From NCBI GenBank assembly GCA_034096865.1, contig JAWQFJ010017419.1, forward strand, positions 100,001 to 123,710: a stretch of 23,710 nucleotides of DNA, in the 5' to 3' direction. The notes under the pieces were generated by a model that saw only the letters and a program-made list of their open reading frames with translations, was not told the origin of the DNA and did no database searches. Below, piece by piece: positions 9,574 to 21,719 of this stretch. This DNA comes from Theodoxus fluviatilis. Its lineage: Eukaryota; Mollusca; Gastropoda; Cycloneritida; Neritidae. The translations under genes were made by a program, and so were the position numbers. Each line of letters opens with the position of its first letter. Positions within the stretch are counted from its first letter, which is position 1.

Positions 9574-10376
9574 ACCTGCAACCTCATGGGTGGAAGTAAC
9601 AGCGAGCTACAAGATCTCACCAAAAGACTATCGAATAGAGCGGGAGCATACGGAATGGAGGTCAGCACGGAGAAGTCAAAGACGATGGTGAACAGCACAA
9701 ACGACACCAGTGCAGACATCACCATGAACGGTGAGAAGCTAGAAGAGGTCACCAGCTTCAAGTACTTGGGAGCAACCCTGTCTAAGGACGGCACTAGTAC
9801 AGCCGAGGCCCGCATCAGAACTGCCATGGCAACCTCAGCGATGGCAAGACTAAGCAGGTTGTGGACAAGCAGCTCCATCAGCTTCTCCACCAAGTACAGG
9901 CTCTACAAGTCCCTTGTGGTCTCCATCGTCCTCTACGGCTGTGAGACCTGGACGCTACACGCTGATACGGAGCGAAGGATCCAGGCCTTTGAGATGAAAT
10001 GCCTGCGCAGATTGCTCCGCATCTCCTACCTGGAGCGCAAGACTAACGAGTATGTGCGGAACATGACAGCGGCACTCATGGGCCCTCAGGAACCCTTCCG
10101 TCAAGCGACGCAAGCTTGCCTGGTTTGGTCACATCACCAGACACGACTCCCTGTGCAAGACCATACTTCAGGGAACATTAAAGGGTGGGGGTCGTCGCGG
10201 CCGACAGAAGAAGAGCTGGACTGACAATGTGAAGGAATGGACCTCCCTCTCTATGGAAAAGCTGCTCGCGACGGCCCAGAACAGACCCGAATGGAGGAGG
10301 ACTGCTGTCTCATCATCCCTCATGTCCCCCCGACGGCCAAATCGGTCAAGGGACTGAACTGAACTGAACCTGCAAC
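9574..10376 (+). mobile_element. 5'-truncated RTE-type LINE insertion with 9-bp target-site duplication
   Basis: ACCTGCAAC occurs at 9574-9582 and again at 10368-10376, exactly bracketing 785 bp of retrotransposon (9583-10367). The element starts abruptly inside the reverse transcriptase frame at LMGGSNSELQDLT, the segment that normally follows the catalytic YADD/FADD box. It ends just after the ORF stop in a short (CTGAA)n-like tail (GACTGAACTGAACTGA). Severe 5' truncation, a very short 3' end with a tandem-repeat tail and short target duplications are characteristic of RTE-clade LINEs. Because the first A of the right duplication could be tail sequence, the duplication is 8-9 bp. Confidence 0.88.
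9583..10357 (+). pseudogene. RTE-like reverse transcriptase C-terminal remnant, frameshifted
   Basis: The frame from 9583 carries GAYGMEVSTEKSKTM, then TSFKYLGATLSKDG, then SLVVSIVLYGCETWTL and FEMKCLRRLLRISY, the standard thumb/connection region of RTE-type LINE reverse transcriptases. Near 10092-10099 the reading frame changes: homology continues in the next frame with KRRKLAWFGHITRHDSL, then RRGRQKKSWTDNVKEWT, and ends at SPRRPNRSRD followed by TGA at 10355-10357. The catalytic palm and the endonuclease are missing, so no active enzyme is encoded. An open frame exists upstream to 9484, but that extension is flanking host DNA. Confidence 0.88.
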
Positions 10377-11130
10377 AGGTATGAAAGTCAACATGTCTCC
10401 TTTGCAGAAAAGACTGACATTTTAGTAGGACAAGAATTCATGCCTGCGTCCTCATTAATCATCCCTCCCCTTACTTTTAAGCGCCAAGTAGTGTGAGAGG
10501 CGATCGACTTTTACGGTCAGCTCTAAAGTACTTTAAAAATTTGGAGGCGGTCAACGAAAAACTCGTTCGTTTGATAGGAACAACATGTGATTAAGGAAAG
10601 ACTGTCAACCAAAAAACTCAGGGCCAAGTTTCTGTTTTAACATTCAATGCACTGAGCGACTTCATCCTGCCCCTACCAGCCGCGACAGAAATCAATGTCT
10701 GACATTCAAGGGAAATCACTCTGGATTTTATGCGTCGCGCCACTGCAATCTTCCGGTTGAGAGGAAGGCTTATGGGGGTTCTAAAAACCTAATTTGAATT
10801 TTTATCACCTTTTTTTTCTTTGGCTGAATCATTCTCTCCGCACACAATTGTTGTGATGCAGTGCTGTCAGGGTGTTGAGATCCAGAATCCGAAATGCTAT
10901 CTTTCCACAGCAAACTCATTACCGAGGAGTGCTTTTGGCTACATTTGTCCCTTTACTGCGGGATCTCGTGGAGTCGAAATTCTTTGCATCAGCCTTGAAA
11001 TAACCAACTTTGAAATTGCGTCTTGAGTCTCCTAAGACGTGTTTTCACGACCGTGCCAAGATTCTGGAAGTCTGTTAAAGAATTCCTCATTTGTAGGTGT
11101 TTCTCCCAGTTTCCAGTTCAGTGCAGTCTA

Positions 11131-11132
<2 letters not shown>
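10377..11132. other. Non-coding stretch, nothing recognised
   Basis: Right flank of the RTE insertion. The frame at 10820-11026 (68 codons) resembles nothing known and is within chance length. Confidence 0.45.
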
Positions 11133-11170
<38 letters not shown>

Positions 11171-11244
11171 GCGCGAGCGCGTGTGTGCGTGTGTGTGTGT
11201 GAATGCGTCTGTGTGTGAGTGTGTGTGTGTGTATGTGTGTGTGT
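11133..11244. repeat. (GT)n microsatellite, imperfect
   Basis: Roughly 110 bp of GT dinucleotides with GC, AA and TC interruptions. It is immediately followed by a (GA)n block; Cys/Val and Thr/His frames on the two strands are artefacts. Confidence 0.95.
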
Positions 11245-11254
11245 CTTGTGCCGT

Positions 11255-11273
11255 GAGAGAAAGAGAGAGAGAG

Positions 11274-11349
<76 letters not shown>

Positions 11350-11362
11350 AAGAGAGAGAGAG
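11255..11362. repeat. (GA)n microsatellite, about 108 bp
   Basis: Nearly pure GA/AG on the plus strand with a few AAA or TA interruptions. Polypurine of this length can in general form triplex (H-DNA) structures. Confidence 0.95.
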
Positions 11363-11436
11363 TGTATTTTTATTACAAGGTACTGGGTGAGTCGGGTCCT
11401 CGTCTATCTGACGACCTGTCAGTCTGCACGTTCCTC

Positions 11437-11503
<67 letters not shown>

Positions 11504-11513
11504 GTGTGTGTGT
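11437..11513. repeat. (TG)n microsatellite, about 77 bp
   Basis: Almost perfect TG repeat with one CG interruption near 11499. Confidence 0.95.
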
Positions 11514-12057
11514 TTCTCTGCCAATTTCCGCCCGGTCATGCGTTTGCCTTGAAGCTTTTGTACTAAAACAATGCGCAAGATGCAATCAGATTTAATACTA
11601 AACCCCCACAATGGAGCAAGCTGGACTACCTAAACTTTTGCGTGCCTTCATCACAGGGGTCATTCTTTCCACTCAGCTCTTTTGAGAGCTGGTGCTGATC
11701 AGTCAAGACACCATTCGCAGTTTGCTTTGAGAGAAAACGGTTTGACGTGCTCACGATGAATGCATCTCCACATCACACTCTACAGAGAAGTGCCTCGATC
11801 ACCAGAACAAAGAAACATTGCATGGAAAGATGGCAACGTCCTAAGTAGGAAAGCTAACGCGGCATATGGCCGCCATGATAACACAGTCGTTCGATGTTCG
11901 CCAAGCACAGGTGCTTTGCAGCCATTGGGTTTGTGTCTAGATCCGTGGTCGAGTAGAGGTCACTGCAGTATCGTGGGTCGTCCTCTGGCATTTCTCAGTC
12001 TGGTGATACATTTTACAGCCATGTCAAAGCCTGTGTATTGAATCATTACGCCCAAAC

Positions 12058-12065
12058 TGACGTCA
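12058..12065. promoter_or_regulatory. Perfect CRE palindrome (TGACGTCA)
   Basis: TGACGTCA is the consensus binding site of CREB/ATF bZIP factors in animals. A related CGACGTCAC word lies near 12180. No adjacent promoter or transcript is visible, so function is unproven. Confidence 0.3.
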
Positions 12066-12521
12066 TAGCTCGCATTATACGTGTATTATCGTGGGTGTCT
12101 AAGGGATCCGTAGATTTTCAAACGCTGACTTGAAATGGTACTTCTAACTGTTGAATTTTAAGGAAACTGGTTCATTAACGACGTCACATCTAAACTGAAC
12201 GCTTGTATTCGCTAGAAAGTTAGACCATAGATGTTTGCATTCTCACACTGCAAATACAGCCTTGGTTCACTGTTTAAAATGTATTTGCTCCGTACTCAAT
12301 CTGTTGTGAAAACAGTCTTCACTCGTTCGAAAGCGATTGAGAATAGTTGAATGAATTTATACTAAACAATTTCTCCCCAACATTTAGGAAAGTTTTCACT
12401 CAACCTGAAAGTTTAAGACGTCTTCTGAGATCCTGAATAACATTGGCATTTTTCTGTGTAGAAAACATTTCACAAATAGTTTACATCGTGAAACAAAACG
12501 TCAGTATGTAAATAAAAATGC

Positions 12522-12529
12522 TGACGTCA
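12522..12529. promoter_or_regulatory. Perfect CRE palindrome (TGACGTCA)
   Basis: A second TGACGTCA, followed directly by TTGCACGCAAA, a weakly C/EBP-like word. It lies 464 bp from the site at 12058. Activity is inferred only from the motif. Confidence 0.3.
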
Positions 12530-13275
12530 TTGCACGCAAACCTTTCCAATGAACTGCCGGAAACATCTAGGGTAACATCGCTACGCAAACAATGGATTCA
12601 AGAAGTGTTACCGGTCGACGCGCACCAGATGTGAAGAAACTCAAAGTAATGGACGATACGACTCTGCAAAACGTTTGTCCGATTTCATAATCTTCTCCGG
12701 CTGTTTGTGCACGTGGTTCAGTTCAAAGTCTTTCTCACAGACGGAAAGAGAAGAGAGGTTCAATTATCAGCTCAGGGGAGCTAATTACGACCAGGTTCTC
12801 GTGACGGATTCGTAACAGCTGCAAACCGAACAACCAAGTCATTCATAATCACGTGGGTGTAGATTTTGTTCGTCTTTGAGTCTTTTTTGGGGCAGGAAAT
12901 GTCAAAAGAAGACATGCAAATTGTTTTTTATTTGCTTTTTTTGCTTTGAAAACATTGAGTGTTTACAATTTTTGTCCATTGCTGTTCAAATGTTCCAATG
13001 ACTTAAATGGCTGCACTTGTATGCTTGGAAAAGAATGACATCGGCAATATAAACCGTTTGCCGAGACGCTTTTAATGTAAACGTATATACATCTTCAAAC
13101 GTTTGATATAAAAAAGAAACACAATACTTCCTACCTCAGTCTAGAAAGGTCAATGACGTTTCAAGTTCAGTGCATCGAGAACCCAACCTCATTCTTGTAG
13201 AAATGCCGCTAAATATTCAAGCACAAAATGTGTTCATCAACTAATTCTTCAGAAGGGACAACATAACTTCCGCAT

Positions 13276-13860
13276 TCATGCACACGAACAGGGCGAACAA
13301 ATCCACACCGCCCGGTCACTGCCATGTCTGCGTTTGTTTTTCTCCGCTAACAGGATAACTATCCAGGAGGGTCGAGGAACTTGGACAACTGTTTTCCCTA
13401 GAACTCGACACCTGACCCTCGCACTCTTCCAAGAACACAAAGGCTGGAAAACAGTGCGGGCAAGACTGTGTAAAAGCAGGCACAACTTGTCTACGCCGCC
13501 GACATCACACCGGAGCAGGGAAATCACCCTCTCTGCCCTGACCCCATCCGCCCTCCACCCAGACCTCTTCAAAGGACTATGGCAGGTGCTGGCTACATGT
13601 CGACAGCGTGGGGCGCTGCGTTTGCCTTACAGGCAACACGTCAGGAGGCCCCAAGCGCTGATTCCCACCTGCTGTGGCTGATGCGCCTGGCAGCCCTCAT
13701 CAGGGCCGTAGCTGGATCATCCAGGCTGAGTCCCAGCGCCTCATCCTTTTGAAACGCCCACTGACGTGGCCAGGGCTTACCGTAAACAACCTGCAGCTTG
13801 TCATCGGCCTGGTTTACAAGTGCCTAAGAATTATGAGTCTGGGTTGAAATGTGGATTTTC
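13276..13860. other. GC-rich stretch of unknown nature, possible exon or old repeat
   Basis: G+C rises relative to its flanks. A plus-strand frame (13334-13681, 115 codons, Arg/Leu/Thr-rich) and a minus-strand frame (13276-13572, 98 codons) overlap. A splice-acceptor-like word, TTTTTCTCCGCTAACAG, ends near 13350. I recognise no protein domain in either frame. It could be an exon, a degraded transposon or chance. Confidence 0.25.
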
Positions 13861-13900
13861 GAAATTGACGCTAATATGTTATGACACATATTTATGCTCG

Positions 13901-14023
13901 CACACGAGCACGCACGCACGCGCGCGCGCGCGCGCACACACACACACACGTACACACAGAGAGACACACATACACACACGCGTACACACACAGAGACATA
14001 GATACACAAACACACACACACAC

Positions 14024-14073
<50 letters not shown>

Positions 14074-14090
14074 ACGCACACACACACATA
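13901..14090. repeat. (CA)n microsatellite with (CG)n core
   Basis: (CA)n with a (CG)n run at about 13918-13934, CAGAGAGACA interruptions and an approximate internal duplication of the GTACACACAGAGA block. Apparent His/Thr and Cys/Val frames are artefacts. Confidence 0.93.
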
Positions 14091-14100
14091 CACTAACACA

Positions 14101-15231
14101 CTAAAATACACATAGTAACACAAGAGCACTCAAAGGCACACATTAAAACGTGCGTGCACACGAACGCACATACACTCACACACATGCGTACATTACAAGA
14201 AAAACTCTACGAATCTTAATTTGATCTGTGAAAAAACTACATTTAAAATGAAAACGAACTATTGATCAGTCTGTGTCAAACGCATTCATGCAGTCTTTCT
14301 TTTCAGGACGAATTTGCATAAGAAGATCAGCATATACGACGAAAGGCAGGGCAGTCAAAACGCATGAGAAGTCATCCTAACTGCTGACTTTCACACAGAA
14401 CTCATCACATCTGCAAAATTCAAAGACGAAAACAATCGTATTTCTGTTACTTACTTGAATAAATCTACAGTACCCGATCTTTCATTGTATACTGCAGTTT
14501 TGGCTGATTTAAGTGTTTTCACAGACTTATTAAATCTTTTACCTTTTTTCAAATAGCGTTCGTCAAAACGCATTTTTATTTTGTAAATATGCAATCACAT
14601 GTATAATCAGCCGAATGTACACATTCTGATGACGAAAAATAGCGGTTGTTCTTATAACGAATTTGAAGTAAAGTGTTGATGATGCTTCTGATACACTCGT
14701 ACAAGGGTTACTATATATCTTCTAGCCATTGCTGCAACAGAGTATCACTAGTTTGACGCCAGACATCGAGTAAGTCCTAAATATATATCATCCTTATAAA
14801 CTGAGTACTTCTGTGCTTTTGTATTTGATGTCCTTTGTGCATGTTTGCTTCGTGAATAAAGCAAGCAGATCATAAGGCACAACAGACTCGTGTGCGTTGT
14901 CCACGCTTTGGGATCGTTCCCAAATAACATAATTCTGCACATCGCTAGGTACCACACTCGTGCGGATATCTGCACAACATTTTCTAGTCTGTGGTTCATA
15001 CCAGTTAGCGGATTAACCGGAATTCATGCATTAGAATTGCAAACTGAAGCACCCGCCTGGAATTAGGCTTCACAGAATATATCGTCCAAAAATGCATGAA
15101 ATCAGGAGGCGGCCATGATAATACACGAATTGTTATTGTAACGGAACATTACTAAGCTGAACACCATACGTGACTTCCAGCGCAAAATGAGTATTGTATG
15201 ACATGTCAATTTTGAGACAGCGCAATAATCG

Positions 15232-15234
<3 letters not shown>
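14101..15234. other. Non-coding AT-rich stretch, nothing recognised
   Basis: Stops are frequent in all frames. The 83-codon minus-strand frame at 14748-14999 resembles no known family. A degenerate (CA) fringe extends to about 14190. Confidence 0.5.
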
Positions 15235-15280
<46 letters not shown>

Positions 15281-15284
15281 TGTG

Positions 15285-15328
<44 letters not shown>

Positions 15329-15339
15329 TGTGCGTGTGT
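15235..15339. repeat. (TG)n microsatellite, about 105 bp
   Basis: TG dinucleotides with isolated TA, GC and TTT interruptions. Confidence 0.95.
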
Positions 15340-15910
15340 AAGTTGGCTATTTGTATATCACGTCTCTGTTGAAATGTTTGACCGTTAAACTATGTACCTG
15401 TGTAGAGTCTTTTGATCTAAATTTGGACTCTAAGTGACATATCAACAAAATTAATTTAAACTGCGCAATTAACTGGAAGCCTTAATTCAGTCGAGGCAAG
15501 ACAGCATGTCATTCTTTCATCGCTGACAAGCCCTAACTAACAACGCAGTCGCCGTGCTATTCCATTCATGATGACTCAGGACATCTCCAGCTCTGTCAGT
15601 CCGCTATTGGTTGGATATTTTAATTAGAAGACGAACAGACGACCCCGAAACACGTAAACGATTCGGAGTTTTGATCGCCATTGACACGTTCTCTGCCATC
15701 TGAAAAAATTTCGTATTTAATCATCTGTCATTCGTGACAGCCTCTAAATCCCTAACAAAAGATCATGTGGTTACATGTTATAAATATCGTTTAATGCATT
15801 AATTCAAGTACGTTTATGATAGTATCAATTTATCAAAATATACAAATTGTCCAAAATATGGTGGGTCAGATAATACTTTAATGTTGCATATTGGGCAGTT
15901 AGGCCAGATT
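15340..15910. other. Non-coding AT-rich stretch, nothing recognised
   Basis: AT-rich DNA without open frames of note; it forms the left flank of the Tc1-type transposon. Confidence 0.5.
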
Positions 15911-15929
15911 TACACACACACACACACAT
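15911..15929. repeat. Short (CA)9 microsatellite abutting the transposon
   Basis: A perfect (AC)n run ends six bases before the left TA of the transposon. With the (TA)n(TG)n tract on the other side it suggests that the element inserted into one compound microsatellite. Confidence 0.9.
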
Positions 15930-15936
15930 ACGTATA

Positions 15937-17580
<1,644 letters not shown>

Positions 17581-17581
17581 A

Positions 17582-17960
17582 TAAACACTCGCATGTATGT
17601 ACTTCTACATTTGTCCACATAAATGCTGATAAAGGGGATCATCCAAGTAGCTCTTTCACGAACAAGTGCAGACATTAGCAACGCAAACCTGATAGTTCCT
17701 GTCAATTAATCCGGGTCATTATCACGCTGTACAGACATATAGAATACGTTGCTGCAAGAAAGCATGTAAAATTCTTTAATGCAGTTGATATTCAGTATTT
17801 ATTATTTTGGTCAGAGAAGTGTTTACCCCAACAGTGCAGATGAACACCCAAAAACTTCAAACTATCGTGAAGAAACTCAGCTACAAATACTACAATTCAG
17901 TATATACGGCTGAGAATGGGACATTCTTGACGTAGAAACTCTGCCTCCCAGCAAACGCAT
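17582..17960. other. Non-coding stretch, nothing recognised
   Basis: AT-rich DNA between two microsatellites without any recognisable feature. Confidence 0.5.
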
Positions 17961-17963
17961 TTG

Positions 17964-18009
17964 TGGTGTGTGTGTGTCTGTCTGTGTGTGTGAGTGCGTG
18001 CGCGTGCCC

Positions 18010-18059
<50 letters not shown>

Positions 18060-18125
18060 AATAGTGCGTGCGCGTGCCCGCGCGCGCGCGCGTGTGTGTA
18101 TGTGTGTGTGTGTGTGTGTGTGTGT
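17964..18125. repeat. Duplicated (GT)n-(CG)n-(GA)n block, 70-bp period
   Basis: The block AGTGCGTGCGCGTGCCCG followed by (CG)n and (TG)n occurs at 17993 and again at 18063, separated by (GA)n, so it was duplicated with a 70-bp period. Alternating purine-pyrimidine CG and TG runs are the classic sequence type for left-handed Z-DNA. Confidence 0.9.
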
Positions 18126-20200
18126 AAATCATTCGTGAATAATAGATGCTGATCACTGTCCTGGGCATGATAGGCGTTGAGAGCTAGCTGTGTGCATTGC
18201 AAGTGCAGTCTGCAATCAATATCTTAACGAAGCTTGCCGATATGTCCGCAGAATTGGCGCTGATTATGACTTGATTTTGCTAATATCCGGCTGATTTATT
18301 GCATCCATGAGACCATTAGCGTTAATCGTTTTCTTTTTGTGCAGCATCGCTTCTTTGGAGTAAAAGTTAACAGAAGAGATGCAACTGTTAGTATTTGTTT
18401 ACATTACGCTACATAGCCCCGCCATTGACATACCTCAACCAGTACCCATGTGACTCTCATTCTCTTCCTTCACCTCCCGCCCCCATCCTCATTCCCCCAA
18501 CTCCGAACACAAATTGGTTACGGACCTCTGGATGCAGAGATAAATACATTTCTAACACTTGATCAAGTGTGTCTGCAGCACTAAAGGTAAAGAGGTGTGG
18601 CTCTATACAGCGACTTATCTCTCATGTCTGCGTCTCCAACCGCTTTACACTTTACCCCCTGATCACTGCGCCTCGTGATCCGTCCTTCACTGGCACCTGA
18701 CCATGAGCCCAGTAACAGACAGATCAGACGCACACGGTCAAGTACCAGCACCAACAACTCCACTCCCTGGGAAGAATTCCAACATCATGCTGGCTCAGCC
18801 GCATTCAGGGGTCAATTGCATTACATGTACAGTATGCACTCACTGCACTCACTAAACCAGAAGACGTAGGGGAAAAACTGATACCGTGGAGACAAACAAT
18901 GGAACATAAAGAAGGGAATCTACTTGGACTGGCTCAATTAATGGCAGTAAATTTGTCATTTCGGAGATTTTAATGTGATGGTAAGTGTGATCTTTAAGAG
19001 AAATATCTGCATTCCGTGCGACAATTGGAATCAATATAAAATTGCTGATTCAAGAGTTTTGCATGTGAACTGCATTGAAAACGAACATCAATATGAAGAC
19101 CAAACCACTAGGAACGAAAACACAAACCGACTTCCATTTTCATCTCTGCCAACGTGCTTGCTCTTTGCCAGCAGGGGGATTTCCCGGGAGAAAGAAGAAG
19201 TAATCGTCTGCACCTTTCAAGAAAGCCTTCCTTTTCACTCTCCCTCCATCTTAGTATCTGCCTCTCTTCTTCTCGAACCCTTATCTCCAGGCTTCCATGC
19301 CACTTCTTTCTCTGGTACAATAAAACCTGTAGTCCCGATGTACGTGCGAAACCAATTAATTCCTTGCAGTGATGAATCACATTTAAACCATCACGTGTCG
19401 CCCACTCATGAATTTCGCCCTTTTCGCTGTCAGCTTCTTTCCTCGAATGGGCAAAACAGTTGTTTCGTTTGGAAGCAGCTTTCGTAGTTATTTTCTTAGG
19501 CGTGAAAAAATGTCTTCCACAACGAAGTGAAACTACTTATCATTGTTAAATAAGGGCTGGGAGGAAACTGATTGCATTTGCTGATCATTTGATGGCGACA
19601 GGTTTTTTTTCTTCCTTATCAAGTTTAATCGACTACAATCTTTTTTCATGGTCCCTGATTTCACTTCAATACATTCCTTTCCTCTTCTGGATGAACGAAA
19701 ACAGTTTAAAGGGTGACACAATTTCCGGTACTAGCACAGGTGATTTCCATAGTATCAGATGGAGAACTTGATTCGCTCTTACACCTATGGTCTGAGGTCA
19801 GTGCGCACTTATGGACCTATTGGTCGTTCAAAATAGCCACAGTTATGGTTTCCCGTATTGAGCGTAAATTTCATGTGATGCCTCTATACGAGCTCATATG
19901 TACGCACAGCTTAATACAGAAAAAGAGAGCAAGAAGTTTAATTGTTTTATAAACGTCTCAAACAAGCTATTCTCGTTGACCACATTTGTTCTTGGAGTGC
20001 CTTGAATTTCCCACATATTTAGTTAAATCCGTTAACCAAACTCCCGTGAACAAGCAAGGTTCCTGTTGTGACCAAACAGCGGCGCCATTGCACTGAGAAA
20101 ACAGAGAGGGTCTATCGTAAAACATTCCATTCATGACCATTAAGTGTGGGAATCTTGTACATGATCTGCAGAACAGGGTAGAAGTATACACCTAATGTGG
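18126..20200. other. Unassigned stretch; one 170-codon frame of unknown status
   Basis: No transposon or gene is recognised. The longest non-repetitive plus-strand frame is 18975-19487 (170 codons). Its translation has no domain I know, no clear signal peptide and mixed composition, and a frame this long can arise by chance in 24 kb. Around 18,460-18,500 the plus strand is C-rich. Confidence 0.35.
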
Positions 20201-20207
20201 GACAATA

Positions 20208-20274
20208 TGGGATGGGAATGGGTTCGGGATAGAGTTGGGAAAGGGTTGGGAGTTGGGGGTGGGGGTGGGGGTGG
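20208..20274 (+). other. G-run cluster, potential G-quadruplex
   Basis: Ten runs of three or more G occur on the plus strand within about 65 bp, separated by one to seven bases, ending in three GGGGG runs divided by single T. This far exceeds the four-run minimum for an intramolecular G-quadruplex. More G runs follow at about 20467-20507. Confidence 0.7.
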
Positions 20275-20451
20275 ATGTGGCAGACGAGCACCTGATGAAT
20301 TGACCAGTCGCTTCGTAATGAGGTCTCAGTTCAGAGACGCCCAGGCGGTGATGGGACAATGACGGAGCGGTCACCTTGTCAGCTAGCCAGGGAACTGGCC
20401 GGACACAACCGCGCCGCCTGTCCTGCAGGTGACATCACATCCATCATGGCG

Positions 20452-20459
20452 TGACGTCA
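20452..20459. promoter_or_regulatory. Perfect CRE palindrome (TGACGTCA) in a GC-rich setting
   Basis: TGACGTCA lies in a locally GC-rich stretch (about 20370-20510) and forms part of an imperfect inverted repeat, TGTCCTG...TGAC at 20419-20434 against GTGACGTCAGGACA at 20451-20464. With the nearby G-run cluster this could mark a promoter, but no transcript or adjacent exon is recognisable. Confidence 0.3.
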
Positions 20460-20510
20460 GGACAAGAGGGGACGTACTGTGGCAGGGGAGTGGAGTTGGG
20501 GTTGGGTTAT

Positions 20511-21041
20511 CTTGAGGCTGAGCTGACGTTTTGTGTGGCGTGCATTGCAAGATGATTGGAAAAGTTTGGAGAAATTTCACTTTAAACTTTTAAGGTCATA
20601 GGCTACTCAGTGGCATCTTGTTAGGTATGTCAGTATCACAAAGTAAGCGTTTAGTTTTTCTTCTTCTTCTGTAAACATATCCTGCGAGACTGTCCTAGAA
20701 CTCAGGGAACGCAAGGATTTTTCTCCAGACTAATCACATGTATTTATTGAAAATACGTAACGATAAGTGAATTCGCAAATCAACGATATTTTTCGGGCTT
20801 AATAAGTAAACGCAAGATTTGTGCAACCAATCAAATGTTCCATACACTTCCCTTTCGTTGAAAATACCTCTGAATCGGGAGAAAACATACATCCACTATG
20901 TTTTCCTGCGCGCTTTGTAAGAGGCGATTAGCCAGGAAAATCGTCATTTGGTTTACCTTTGACTGCTCTAGTGATTTTCACTCATATATTCCAGTTCTGA
21001 AGAGGTATTTGCCAAGGCCTGGAATCTTCGCTGCAAAACTC
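20511..21041. other. Non-coding stretch, nothing recognised
   Basis: AT-rich DNA without recognised features, leading into the long trinucleotide tract. Confidence 0.5.
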
Positions 21042-21335
<294 letters not shown>

Positions 21336-21719
21336 GTTGCAGCATCGTCTTTTTGAGAGAAATGCATATCTAATTACAACTACGGACATGTTTTTTAAGG
21401 TCCAAAAACCGCACTTCAGACACTACCAGAACGGAATAAAGATATCAAGTTAGGCAAATATGTTGCCACATTCGCTATTGCACCTGTGTGAAAGATAAAC
21501 CTTTCGCGTCGCATTCGGTGATTCGTAAAGACTATCGCATGCAACAGCTCTCGGCCGTGAAATGCTGCATAGCATACGCTTATAATAATACACGCTTAAA
21601 TGCAGACGTGCAAATACGCGTTTCTACACGTGAAAATGCCGACGGGCGAATGCATACATAACGTAACAGTGCACGTTCACACGCAGAAGCAGGTGCGTAC
21701 AAATGATGTTTGGAATCCG
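21336..21719. other. Non-coding stretch, possibly degraded LINE 3' sequence
   Basis: It lies just downstream, on the minus strand, of the degenerate LINE fragment. I cannot recognise reverse transcriptase motifs here, so the element is either truncated near 21720 or too decayed to read. Confidence 0.35.

Larger units (their letters stand above)
11514..13275. other. Unassigned stretch with two perfect CRE-type palindromes
   Basis: No gene or transposon is recognised. The 93-codon frame at 11760-12041 matches nothing I know. The region is notable only for its TGACGTCA sites, listed separately. It could be intergenic or a long intron. Confidence 0.4.

Noticed and set aside
9484..9582. The upstream 33 codons of the RTE frame as part of the retrotransposon protein
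   Set aside because: They lie outside or within the left copy of the target-site duplication, and LINE homology starts exactly at 9583.
14623..14638. Hammerhead ribozyme core (CTGATGACGAAA)
   Set aside because: CTGATGA runs directly into CGAAA with no stem II between them, and no flanking helices or cleavage-site triplet could be found.
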